64,000 bases of DNA from Bifidobacterium sp. ESL0763. GTDB lineage: Bacteria > Actinomycetota > Actinomycetes > Actinomycetales > Bifidobacteriaceae. Position 1 is the first letter of the stretch; the number at the start of each line of letters is the position of its first letter. Position numbers and translations under genes: made by a program. Under the pieces are notes generated by a model, which worked only from the letters and a program-made list of their open reading frames with translations, did not search any database and had not been told where the DNA came from. Positions 50,085-58,180 of the stretch are shown in pieces. The stretch spans positions 1,364,001 through 1,428,000 of the forward strand of contig NZ_JAQTHW010000002.1 of the NCBI RefSeq assembly GCF_029433395.1, given 5' to 3'.

Positions 50085-51671
50085 TCAGCGAGAGCCGCCC
50101 GCCGGCTCGCCGCCGCGGTTGAAGTCCTCGTCCGGGTAGCTGCTGGCCGTGCGGCCCTTGTGGTGCTGGGTCGGCTGGATGGACGGCGGAAGCGGCTGCT
50201 GCTGCGCGGGCTGCGCCTGAGCGGGTGCCGCCTGGGCCGGAGCCTCCTGCGCGGGAGCCGCCTGGGCCGCGGGCTCGGCCTGCTGCGGCTGGGGCGCGGC
50301 CTGCGCCTCGTTCGCTTCGCCCGACTCGGCCTGCGCCGCCTGCTCGTCCTGCTCGGCGGCCTGGTCGAGGTCGTCGGCCACGGCGTTCATCACCGGCACG
50401 TCCGCGCCGGCCTGCTTGTCGTCGGTGAAGCCGAAGCCGGAGAAGGCGTTGGAGAACATGGAGCGCAGCTCGGTGACGCGCTGGGTGATGGTCGCCTCGC
50501 GCTCCTGCAGCTCCTTGATGCGCTTGTCGAGCCCATCGAGCTCGCCCTGGGCGGCCTGGCGGCGCTCCTCGATGCGGGAGGCGGCTTCCTCGTTGGCCTT
50601 CTCCATGAGCTCCTTGGCCTGCTTGTCGGCCTCCTGGCGCTTGGAGACGGCGTAGGAATCGGCGTCGTCACGCACGTCCTTGGCGTCGGCGATGAGCTTG
50701 TCGGCCTCCTTCTTGGCGGAGGCGCGGCTCTCGCTCAGGGTCTTCAGCAGATCGTTGACCTTGGCGGTGGCGTCGTCCTGCTGCTGGGTGATGTCCTGGC
50801 GGATCTGCTCCACCTCGGCGTCGAGCTCGCTGAGGGTCTTGGTGCGCTTGACCTCCACCTCGTCGGTGATGGCCTGGGCCTTGGACTTGGCGGCGTCGGT
50901 GATCTCGACGGCCTTGCGCTGGGCCTCGGTGGTCATGTGGGAGACCTGCTCACGCACGTTGGCGAGCTTCTTGTTGGCCTCGGAAAGCGCCGTCTCGATC
51001 TGGTCGCTGGCGTCGCTCTTCATCTTCGTGATCTCTTCGTTGGCGGACTTGCGCTGGTCGGCGACCTGCTGGGTGGCCTTCGCCTTCATCTCGGAGATCT
51101 CGCGGTCCTGCTTGGCCTTCTCGCTGGCGAGGCGCTTGCTGTGCTCCTCGCGGTTGTTGCTCAGCTCGATCTCGACGGTGTCGCGCTGCTCGGTGACGGT
51201 CTTGGCCGTCTCCTCGCGCAGGCGCGTGGCGTCCTGCTTGGCGGAGGTGGTGATGGACTCGGATTCGGTCTGGGCCTTGGCGAGCACGGTGGCGGCCTTG
51301 GCGTTGGCCTCGTCGCGGATGTGCTGGGCGTCGAGCTTGGCGTTGTTGATCAGGGTCTCGACCTTGGCCTTGGCGGAGGCGCGGGTGCTGGCGGCGTCCT
51401 GCTTGGCGCGCTCGATCAGCTCCTTGCTGGTCTGCTCGGCGCTGGCGAGCATCTGCTGCGCGTTGGCGCCCAGGGACGCGAACGAGTTGCCGGAGACGCT
51501 CTTGGCCTTCTTCTTCTCTTCCTGCAGCTGCGCCTGCAACTGGAGGATGGAGTCGTCGCTCGAGCTGACCTGGGCGCGCATGCGGTCGAGCGTCTCCTGC
51601 ATCGCCGCGAACGACTCGTCCACCTTTTCCTTGTTGTATCCGCGCAGCTCCGTCGGGAAGCGGTCCACCAT
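50085..51671 (-). CDS. DivIVA-like long coiled-coil protein
   Basis: 528 residues from ATG 51671 (AAAGGA upstream). The N-terminus VDRFPTELRGYNKEKVDESF resembles the start of DivIVA/Wag31 domains, which bind curved membrane. Residues about 25-420 are an almost unbroken coiled coil rich in Ala, Lys, Glu, Gln and Asp, with heptads and few Pro or Gly. The tail (about 430-528) is a Gln/Ala/Pro-rich disordered region. This layout matches actinobacterial cytoskeletal proteins of the DivIVA/Scy/FilP type that organise polar growth and division. No enzymatic motif. The promoter carries a palindrome. Alternatives: a general scaffolding coiled coil. Confidence 0.75.
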   Translation of the reverse strand: MVDRFPTELRGYNKEKVDESFAAMQETLDRMRAQVSSSDDSILQLQAQLQEEKKKAKSVSGNSFASLGANAQQMLASAEQTSKELIERAKQDAASTRASAKAKVETLINNAKLDAQHIRDEANAKAATVLAKAQTESESITTSAKQDATRLREETAKTVTEQRDTVEIELSNNREEHSKRLASEKAKQDREISEMKAKATQQVADQRKSANEEITKMKSDASDQIETALSEANKKLANVREQVSHMTTEAQRKAVEITDAAKSKAQAITDEVEVKRTKTLSELDAEVEQIRQDITQQQDDATAKVNDLLKTLSESRASAKKEADKLIADAKDVRDDADSYAVSKRQEADKQAKELMEKANEEAASRIEERRQAAQGELDGLDKRIKELQEREATITQRVTELRSMFSNAFSGFGFTDDKQAGADVPVMNAVADDLDQAAEQDEQAAQAESGEANEAQAAPQPQQAEPAAQAAPAQEAPAQAAPAQAQPAQQQPLPPSIQPTQHHKGRTASSYPDEDFNRGGEPAGGSR

Positions 51672-51711
51672 GGTTGTTCCTTTCACCCTGCGACCAAAGC
51701 CGCAAATTTCA

Positions 51712-51734
51712 ACACTGTGAATCAGTGTAGTATA
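51712..51734 (-). promoter_or_regulatory. -10 box with adjoining palindrome before the DivIVA-like gene
   Basis: On the minus strand TATACT (51729-51734) is followed at once by ACACTG-N5-CAGTGT (51712-51728), a perfect 17-bp dyad that would cover the start point, a repressor position. No good -35 box is seen. Confidence 0.45.
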
Positions 51735-51829
51735 CCGGCCGGCGCGACGGGATGGGAAACGCCCAATCCACACAGAGACGACGCGAAACCGGGCCCGCGA
51801 TTCCGGTTTCCGGCTTGCGATAATACGTA

Positions 51830-51853
51830 AGGCCCGTCATCATTGGCGGGCCT
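51830..51853 (-). terminator. Terminator region after the pyroglutamyl-peptidase-like gene
   Basis: AGGCCCGTC/GGCGGGCCT (one wobble) with a 6-nt loop, 67 bp past the stop; on the minus strand TTACGTATTA follows. Another stem, GAAACCGG/CCGGTTTC, is at 51785-51810. Confidence 0.5.
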
Positions 51854-51920
51854 GGGAACGTTCATCCGTGTATAGCCGGTGGAATAGGCGGATACGGCCA
51901 CGACGCGGCGACGGCACCGC

Positions 51921-52622
51921 CTACGCGATCAGGATGTCGGAGGATGAAGGATCGAGATAGTACCTGGCGGACTGGCGCACCACCGCGCGGCAGGCCTCGA
52001 CCTGCTGGTCCAGGCTGAGCCCGTGGCGCGGGTGAGGCTCGTCGGTGATCACCGGGAAGCTTACGAGCCCGGCGAGGCAGCGCTCCTGGCCGGTCGACCA
52101 GCGCATGAGGTTGTAGAAGACGAGGTTGCCGAGGAAGGTGCCGGCGTCGGAGCTCAGGGCCGAGGGGATGCCGTGCGAGCCGAAATCGTCGAGGATGGCG
52201 CGCAGCGGCAGGCGGGTCCAGAACCCCGCGGGGCCCTGCGGGTCAACCGGTTTGCGCGAGGTCGCGTCGGAGCCCTGCGCCGGGGCTGACGGGACATAGC
52301 CCTGGGCCAGGCGGCGCGAGGTGTCGATGACGTTGGTGGCGCAGCGCTCGAGCAGGATGCCGCGAGCCTCCTTCTTCATCCCGGTGGCGATGACGATGTC
52401 GGGATGCGTGGCGTCGAGCGTCTCCTTGAGCCGCGGCCAGGCCTGCTCGAGGCTGACCGGCAGCTCGACGGTGTTGACGCTCAGGTCCACGTCGTCGAGC
52501 AGGTCGTCCGGCTCGTCGCCCAGTCCGGCCTGCGCGAAGGCCTGGGGCACCTCATGCGAGGGATTGCGCTCCACGCCGGGGTAGGAGGCGAAACCAGAGA
52601 TCACGACACTTAGTTGTTTCAT
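51921..52622 (-). CDS. Pyroglutamyl-peptidase I-like protein lacking catalytic Cys and His
   Basis: 233 residues. The fold is that of peptidase family C15: ISGFASYPGVERNPS at the start (GFxPFxxxxxNPS in the family), GMKKEARGILLERCATN with the Glu92 position kept, and SSDAGTFLGNLVFYNLM (family SxxAGxYxCNxxxY). The nucleophile Cys is Gly165, and the catalytic His of FIHVP is Ser188 (LVSFP). It should therefore not cleave pyroglutamate, and may bind an N-terminus or ligand instead. Start set at MKQLSVV, with a weak GGGA site. It lies 38 bp after pgeF on the same strand. Confidence 0.8.
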   Translation of the reverse strand: MKQLSVVISGFASYPGVERNPSHEVPQAFAQAGLGDEPDDLLDDVDLSVNTVELPVSLEQAWPRLKETLDATHPDIVIATGMKKEARGILLERCATNVIDTSRRLAQGYVPSAPAQGSDATSRKPVDPQGPAGFWTRLPLRAILDDFGSHGIPSALSSDAGTFLGNLVFYNLMRWSTGQERCLAGLVSFPVITDEPHPRHGLSLDQQVEACRAVVRQSARYYLDPSSSDILIA

Positions 52623-52660
52623 GGTTCCCAGTCTAGCGCCCCGGGCGAAACGCCGCGGCG

Positions 52661-53839
52661 CTATTGCCGCACGATCAGCGCGAGCAGGCGGCCCTCGTGC
52701 TCCTTGTGCGCCAGCGAGGTGCGGCGATGGGAGTAGAACAGCGGGTTTTCCAGGGTGCAGAGGCTGTGGCGGACCGCGCCGATGCGCTCGGCGAGATCCT
52801 CGGGGCCTTCGCCGTCCTTGGCGCACAAATCGGCGAGCTCGGCGTCGTGGTCGAGGTACTGGGTCGCGGCACGCACGCGCGGGGCCGAGTCGATGACGCG
52901 CTCGCGCGGGACGCCGGCCTTGGCGAGCTCCTGCAGGGCCGCCTTGGCGATGTCGATGCCGGGGCCGCCGAAGCGGGTGAGGGTGAAGGTGCCGGGGAAC
53001 TGCGCGTCGAACTCATCGGCGATCTCGTCGCCCACCTCGTAGCAGTCGCCGCAGATGCACGGGCCCAAGGTGGCCACGATGCACTCGGGCTTGGCGCCCT
53101 TGGCGACCATCAGTTCGACGGTGGAGCCGATGACGCCGCGCTGCAGGCCCTTCCTGCCGCAATGACAGGCGCCGATGACGCCGGCATCCGGGTCCGCCAG
53201 CAGCACCGGCAGGCAGTCGGCGGCGAACATGCCCAGGGCCACACCCTTCTGCGAGCTGACCTGGCCGTCGGCTTGCAACATGGGGAAATGGTCCGCGTCG
53301 GCCTGTTCGATGTGTTCGGCGGAGTCGGCGTTGGCGGTGGAACCGACGTGGCCGGCGCGCTCGACCACCGTGGTCTCCTCCGCGACGACGATACCGTCTG
53401 CCGAAGCGATGGTCTCGGTCTCGCTCGTCTCTTCGACCTCGGTCTCGATTTCTTCATCGTCATCGCCGGCATAAGGCCGCGCCGGATCGGCCAGCGTGCC
53501 CGACAGGTCCGAACCATAGGAGGCGTTGCGGCGCATGGCCTCGTCGGCGTCGATGGCATGGCCGGAATGCACCTGCCCCACCAGCGAGAGCGGCGCGCCG
53601 AGGGTCGCGGCCAGCGCCTCGCGGTTGGAGCGCACATGCGCCGGGTCGTCGCCGGATTTGCCGCCGAGATTGCAATCGCCCCAGTCTCCGGCGCTCAGGC
53701 CGCCGAGCCTGGTGGTGTAGACCACCCTGACGCCCGGCGCCAGGTCGATGGGAATGGTGACGGGGATCGGGTTGCCCGCCTTGTCGGTCGCCGCGATGGC
53801 GTTGCTGCTGAGAATCGTGCCGTCTGAAGTTTCGCTCAT
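52661..53839 (-). CDS. pgeF: Laccase-domain protein PgeF/YfiH with acidic insert
   Basis: 392 residues, about 140 longer than typical YfiH/PgeF. Metal and catalytic positions are kept: VGQVHSGHAI (His), FAADCLPVLLADPDAG (Cys), and ACHCGRKGLQRG (His, though the usual W-R-G is R-K-G), then GPCICGDCYEVGDEI. The family hydrolyses or edits misincorporated Ser in peptidoglycan precursors or acts on purine nucleosides. The extra length is an acidic insert at about 125-190 (DDDEEIETEVEETSETE). The N-terminus, MSETSDGTILSSNA, carries the same D-G-T-I-L-S-S motif as the MoxR and FHA proteins of the signalling island. It is between U32 and the C15-like gene with gaps of 40 and 38 bp, a probable operon. 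Confidence 0.85.
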   Translation of the reverse strand: MSETSDGTILSSNAIAATDKAGNPIPVTIPIDLAPGVRVVYTTRLGGLSAGDWGDCNLGGKSGDDPAHVRSNREALAATLGAPLSLVGQVHSGHAIDADEAMRRNASYGSDLSGTLADPARPYAGDDDEEIETEVEETSETETIASADGIVVAEETTVVERAGHVGSTANADSAEHIEQADADHFPMLQADGQVSSQKGVALGMFAADCLPVLLADPDAGVIGACHCGRKGLQRGVIGSTVELMVAKGAKPECIVATLGPCICGDCYEVGDEIADEFDAQFPGTFTLTRFGGPGIDIAKAALQELAKAGVPRERVIDSAPRVRAATQYLDHDAELADLCAKDGEGPEDLAERIGAVRHSLCTLENPLFYSHRRTSLAHKEHEGRLLALIVRQ

Positions 53840-53879
53840 GCCGCCACTCTATCGCAGGGCGGGTGCACGGGTGCCTGCC

Positions 53880-55424
53880 CTATTCCGCCTTGAGCGTGGG
53901 ATGCAACGCGTGCGAGCGGATCATCGCATGCTCGGGCACCGCGAACGGCAGGGGCATCGAGAAGACGTGCGCCGGGTTGTTGACCATCTCGACCGGATTG
54001 CCGTCGGCGTCCTCGATGCCGTCCGGCGCCACCGTGTAGTCCACAGGCCTGCGCCCCGGCATCAGGAACTCGACCAGCTGGCCGGGCTCGATCTTGTTGC
54101 GGCTCATCAGGGTGAGGCGTTTGGTCGCCTCGTCGTAGCCGATGACCTCGCCGACCACCAGCCAGTCGCGGAAGTAGCCGCCGCGGTCGGTGTTCTGGCC
54201 GGCCTTGTGCTCCGGGTAGTAGAAACCGGTGGAATAGTCGCGGTGCGAGACCTTGTAGGGTTCGTCCTTGAGCCATTGCGGCAGCTCGACATGCTTCGGC
54301 CCGTCCCCGCCCTGCAGCGCGGTAGCGTCCCGGCCGACCAGCGCGGGCACGGAGGCGGTGACGGTCGTCTTCGCGGCGGCCTCCGCACCGGCGGCCTCGA
54401 CGCCATGGAAGCCGATGGAACCGGCCGATTCGAGCTGGCCGACGGCACGGGTGACCTTGACGACGTCCGAGCGGCGGACCATGTCGTGGAACGGCTTGAG
54501 CCGCCTGCCGTCTCTGCCCTCGAAGCCGCGCTGCACCATGTATTCGTCGACGGCGCACTTGTAGGCGTTGGTGATCGAGGCGACGTAGTAGGCACTTTTG
54601 GCACGGCCCTCGATCTTCAGACTCGAGGCGCCGGCGTCGATCATGTCGTCGACGTGCTCGAGCATGCACATGTCCTGCGAGTTGAAGAGGAAGGTGCCCT
54701 CGTCGTTCTCCTCGACCGGGAAGAACTGGCCAGGCCGCTTGCGTTCGACGACGCTGTATTTCCAGCGGCAGGGCTGCGAGCATTCGCCGTGGTTGGCGTC
54801 GCGCCCGTTCATATAGTTGGAGATCAGGCAGCGCCCGGAGAACGCCATGCACATCGAGCCGTGCACGAAGGTCTCGATATCCATGTCCTCGGGGATGTTG
54901 GCGCGGATGTCGCGGATGGCCTGCAGGTCGAGCTCGCGGGCCAGCACCACACGGCGCGCGCCCAGCTCGTAGAGCGCGTTGGCGGCCAGATAATTGGTGA
55001 CGCCGGCCTGGGTGGAGACGTGCAGCTCGAGCTGCGGGGCGATGGAGTGGGCGGCCATCAAGACACCGATGTCGGTGACGATCAGCGCGTCGATGCCGGT
55101 GGCGGCCAGGTGGGCGATATAGGTCTTGATATCCTCCACCTCGTTGTTGCGCGGCAGGACGTTGCAGGTCACGTAGACGCGCGCGCCGTGCCCGTGGGCA
55201 TACTGCGCCCCGGCCTTCAGGTCGTCCATCGAGAGGTTCTTCGGCGCCGAGCGCATGCCGAATTCCTTGCCGCCGCAGTAGACGGCGTCCGCCCCGAAGT
55301 CGATGGCGGTCTTCAGACTGCGCAGGCTGCCCGCAGGCGCCAGCACCTCGGGCCTGTGCCGTCGCACCATCGTCGTCTGGATCGGTTCGTCCGTCTCGCT
55401 TGCGTTCTTGCCATCGTCAGCCAT
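53880..55424 (-). CDS. U32-family protein (TrhP/RlhA-like RNA hydroxylase or peptidase)
   Basis: 514 residues from ATG 55424 (GGAG upstream). N-terminal barrel EVLAPAGSLRSLKTAIDFGA and the U32 signature ETFVHGSMCMAFSGRCLIS near 185-205, followed by HGECSQPCRWKY, whose cysteines are conserved in members that carry an iron-sulphur centre and hydroxylate tRNA or 23S rRNA pyrimidines (TrhP, RlhA). Older annotations call it collagenase-like peptidase. A beta-barrel C-terminal domain (PGQLVEFLMPGRRPVDYTV) is present. An Ala/Thr-rich insert lies at about 345-385. First gene of a probable operon with pgeF. Confidence 0.87.
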   Translation of the reverse strand: MADDGKNASETDEPIQTTMVRRHRPEVLAPAGSLRSLKTAIDFGADAVYCGGKEFGMRSAPKNLSMDDLKAGAQYAHGHGARVYVTCNVLPRNNEVEDIKTYIAHLAATGIDALIVTDIGVLMAAHSIAPQLELHVSTQAGVTNYLAANALYELGARRVVLARELDLQAIRDIRANIPEDMDIETFVHGSMCMAFSGRCLISNYMNGRDANHGECSQPCRWKYSVVERKRPGQFFPVEENDEGTFLFNSQDMCMLEHVDDMIDAGASSLKIEGRAKSAYYVASITNAYKCAVDEYMVQRGFEGRDGRRLKPFHDMVRRSDVVKVTRAVGQLESAGSIGFHGVEAAGAEAAAKTTVTASVPALVGRDATALQGGDGPKHVELPQWLKDEPYKVSHRDYSTGFYYPEHKAGQNTDRGGYFRDWLVVGEVIGYDEATKRLTLMSRNKIEPGQLVEFLMPGRRPVDYTVAPDGIEDADGNPVEMVNNPAHVFSMPLPFAVPEHAMIRSHALHPTLKAE

Positions 55425-55502
55425 CACGCGCTCCACAGCTTTCTCCCTTGCCCATGGCCGTTTCGGCCGTAACCGTTTCAGTCTAGACCGCGCCACCCCA
55501 CG

Positions 55503-55598
55503 TTCCTGCCTCTAAAAAACCAATCCTGCCCTTTTTAGTACATTTTTTACCCTGAAAATGTACTTTTAGAGGCAGGATTGATCTGTTAGGGGCAGGAA
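55503..55598. repeat. Long palindromic element, copy 2
   Basis: Outer arms TTCCTGCC...CAATCCTGCC (55503-55530) and GGCAGGATTG...GGCAGGAA (55571-55598) pair over 28 bp with about five mismatches. An inner stem AGTACATTTT/AAAATGTACT lies within. The arm GCAGGATTG...TGTTAG and the loop ACCCTGAAAATGTAC match the element at 48.4 kb. It fills the gap between the U32 and aldo/keto reductase genes. Confidence 0.8.
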
Positions 55599-55669
55599 GG
55601 AACGGCGTCTGAGACTCAGGCATCACTCAACCGAACAAGCAGCCGTTGACGCCGACGCACCCCATCCAA

Positions 55670-56542
55670 TCAGGCGTTGAGCTTGGCGAGTTCCTCGTCG
55701 GTGAGCCTGAGGTCGCCGGACTTTAGGCTGTCGAGGATGGTCTCGGGGCGGTGCGCGCCGGGGATGACGAAGACATGACGCCCCAGGCTCAGCTCCCAAG
55801 CGAGCACGACCTGCTGGTGGCTGACCCCATGGGCGCGGCCGACCTCGCGGAACGGATCGTACTTGCTCTCGTCCTTGGCCTTGCGGTAGCCGCCGAGCGG
55901 GCTCCAGCAGACGAACGGCAGGCCGAGCTTCTCGCAATAATCCAAGGTGTCACGGGTGGACTGGTAGGTGGGCGAGAACTGGTTCTGCACCGCGACGAGC
56001 TTGTCGCCCAGTATCTTGCGCGCGATGTCGATCTGCTCGACCGATGCGTTGGAGATGCCGGCGAGTTTCGCCACGCCCTCGTCCAGCAGCTGCTTGATGG
56101 CCTCGACGGACTCGTTATACGGCACGTTCGGGTCCGGACGGTGCAGGTAGAGCAGGTCGATGGTGTCGACGCCGAGCGCGAGCGCCGACTGCTTGCCGGC
56201 CTCGATCAGATGCTCGGGCTGGCCGTTGACGCCCCAGGTCGGGGTCTTGCCGTCGTCGGCGAAGTTGCGGAAATGGCCGACCTTGGTGGCGATGGTCACC
56301 TCGTCCTTGGGGCCGTCCCAGCTGGCCATGGCACGGCGCACCAGCTTCTCGCCGGTCTGTTCCTCGCCGCCCGAGCAGTAGTAGGACCAGGCGGTGTCGA
56401 TGTGGCGGCAGCCGGCGTCAAGCGCGGCATGGATGGTCTCGATGCCCTTGGCCTCGCCGAGGTTGTTCTCGATGGTCAGCGGCATCTCACCCAAACCGAT
56501 GGCGGTGGTGTCGAGCGGACCCAGATTGCGATGCAGTACCAT
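55670..56542 (-). CDS. Aldo/keto reductase
   Basis: 290 residues, an (alpha/beta)8 barrel with the catalytic tetrad: Asp49 in CRHIDTAW, Tyr54/55, Lys87 in ATKVGHF and His134 in LYLHRPDPN. GISNASVEQIDIA and the C-terminal NADPH loop (VIPGAHRPETI) are also family hallmarks. It reduces aldehydes or ketones with NADPH in the cytoplasm; the substrate is not evident. AAAGGAGC precedes the ATG. Downstream of the SRP RNA gene, same strand. Confidence 0.92.
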   Translation of the reverse strand: MVLHRNLGPLDTTAIGLGEMPLTIENNLGEAKGIETIHAALDAGCRHIDTAWSYYCSGGEEQTGEKLVRRAMASWDGPKDEVTIATKVGHFRNFADDGKTPTWGVNGQPEHLIEAGKQSALALGVDTIDLLYLHRPDPNVPYNESVEAIKQLLDEGVAKLAGISNASVEQIDIARKILGDKLVAVQNQFSPTYQSTRDTLDYCEKLGLPFVCWSPLGGYRKAKDESKYDPFREVGRAHGVSHQQVVLAWELSLGRHVFVIPGAHRPETILDSLKSGDLRLTDEELAKLNA

Positions 56543-56639
56543 AGTGCTCCTTTGTCGTGATGGTGTGAACCGTTACCTCAAGGATAGGCGGGCAAAGGGA
56601 TTTTGAGGCCGCCGCATCGCGGACACACGACCTTGGCCG

Positions 56640-56740
56640 GGTAAAGGAAAACCTTCACGCACCCGACAGAGGCCGCTTACCCTTGCTGCATTCCTGCCCT
56701 GGGGGGATTGGGCGACATAACGCCACGTGAAGGCTTTACC
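56640..56740 (-). ncRNA. ffs: Signal recognition particle RNA (4.5S, small bacterial type)
   Basis: On the minus strand the domain IV core reads CAGGGCAGGAATGCAGCAAG, with the AGGAA and GCAGCA strands that bind Ffh. The ends pair: GGTAAAG-CCTTCACG at the 5' side with CGTGAAGG and CTTTACC at the 3' side, closing a single long hairpin of about 100 nt without an Alu domain. Ends are estimated from pairing. It lies in the 354-bp gap between the aldo/keto reductase and glf, which otherwise shows only the likely glf promoter region. Confidence 0.93.
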
Positions 56741-56896
56741 AGTATACCCCAGCCCCGGACCCCGCCGGCGGATACGCGAGCGCGGCGAATCCAGCCTGGT
56801 AAACCCACGGCGAGCGCCACCGGTGTATGTAGTATGGAATCGGCGAGCGCCGCGAAAGCGCATGGCGCCGACATGAAACAAGCTGGGAGGAAACGG

Positions 56897-58078
56897 ATGA
56901 CCGACAACGACAAGAACACGAAACTGCCCGACCTGGTGGTCGTGGGAGCCGGGCTTTTCGGCCTGACGGTGGCCCAGCAGGCGGCCGAGCACGGCCACAG
57001 CGTCGAGATCATCGACGTGCGCGAGCACATCGGCGGCAACGCCTACTCCTATATGGACGAGGAGACCGGCGCCGAGATCCACCAGTACGGCGCGCATCTC
57101 TTCCACACCTCCAACAAGCGCGTGTGGGACTATGTCAACCGTTTCACGAGCTTCACCGACTACCAGCACCGCGTCTACGCCACGCACGACGGCGAGGTCT
57201 ACCCCATGCCGATCAACCTGGGCACGATCAACCAGTTCTTCCACGCGCACTACACGCCCGCGCAGGCCAAGGCGCTCATCGAGGAGCAGGCGGGCGAGCT
57301 GGCCGGCACCGACCCGGAGAACCTCAACGACAAGGGCATCCAGCTGATCGGCCGGCCGCTCTACGAGGCGTTCATCAAGAACTACACCAGCAAGCAGTGG
57401 CAGACCGCGCCGGAGGACCTGCCGGCGTCGATCATCAAGCGCCTGCCCGTGCGTTTCAACTACGACAACCACTATTTCAGGGACACCTGGGAGGGCCTGC
57501 CCACCGACGGCTACACCGCCTGGATGCAACGCATGATCGACGACCCGAAAATCCATGTCACCCTCGGCGTCGACTTCTTCGATGAGAGCCAGCCGTTCAA
57601 CAAGAAGGCCGTCGTCGGCCGCGTGCCTGTGGTCTACACCGGCCCGGTCGACAAGTACTTCGACTACCGGCTCGGCGACCTGAAATGGCGCACCGTCGAC
57701 TTCAAGCAGCGGCGCTACGACGAGGGCGACCACTTCGGCTGCCCGGTGATGAACTTCGTGGACGCCGACGTGCCCTATACGCGCGCCATCGAGTTCAAGA
57801 ACTTCAACCCGGAACGTCGCGAGTCCCAGAACCCCGACAAGACCGTGGTCTGGGAGGAGTACAGCCGCGCCGCCGGCCGCGACGACGAGCCCTACTACCC
57901 CATCAACACCGCCGACGACCAGAAGCTCTACCAGGGCTACAAGGACCTGGCCGCGCGCGAACCACAGGTCGTCTTCGGCGGCAGGCTGGGCACCTACGCC
58001 TACTACGACATGCACCAGGTCATCAACAGCGCCCTGATCGCCTACGACAAGCAGGTCGGCCCGCTGCTGAGCAAGTAG
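56897..58078 (+). CDS. glf: UDP-galactopyranose mutase
   Basis: 393 residues; GGAGG seven bases before the ATG. FAD-binding GAGLFG at 17-22 and the EIIDVREHIGGNAYSY stretch; substrate motifs GAHLFHT, PMPINLGTINQF and FNYDNHYFRDTWEGLPTDGY; the C-terminal FGGRLGTYAYYDM completes the FAD site. It converts UDP-galactopyranose to UDP-galactofuranose with reduced FAD, supplying Galf for cell-wall or capsular glycans. Full length and alone, convergent with ino1; no other glycan genes are in the window. Confidence 0.97.
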   Translation: MTDNDKNTKLPDLVVVGAGLFGLTVAQQAAEHGHSVEIIDVREHIGGNAYSYMDEETGAEIHQYGAHLFHTSNKRVWDYVNRFTSFTDYQHRVYATHDGEVYPMPINLGTINQFFHAHYTPAQAKALIEEQAGELAGTDPENLNDKGIQLIGRPLYEAFIKNYTSKQWQTAPEDLPASIIKRLPVRFNYDNHYFRDTWEGLPTDGYTAWMQRMIDDPKIHVTLGVDFFDESQPFNKKAVVGRVPVVYTGPVDKYFDYRLGDLKWRTVDFKQRRYDEGDHFGCPVMNFVDADVPYTRAIEFKNFNPERRESQNPDKTVVWEEYSRAAGRDDEPYYPINTADDQKLYQGYKDLAAREPQVVFGGRLGTYAYYDMHQVINSALIAYDKQVGPLLSK

Positions 58079-58097
58079 CCGCCGGCCACCAACGCAA

Positions 58098-58156
58098 CGA
58101 TTCCGCCATTTTTACGCCGCTGAGGACTTCCCAGTGGCGTAAAAATGGCGGAATCG
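58098..58156. terminator. Bidirectional hairpin between convergent glf and ino1
   Basis: A perfect 21-bp stem, 58098-58118 with 58136-58156 (arm core CCGCCATTTTTACGCC), and a 17-nt loop, 19 bp after the glf stop and 24 bp from the ino1 stop. GTTT follows on the plus strand. Probably ends both transcripts. Confidence 0.7.
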
Positions 58157-58180
58157 GTTTATACGGTATGGCACCTGCGC

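Noticed and set aside
56573-58015. 480-residue minus-strand frame over glf
   Set aside because: Shadow of glf and of the SRP RNA gene; no motif.
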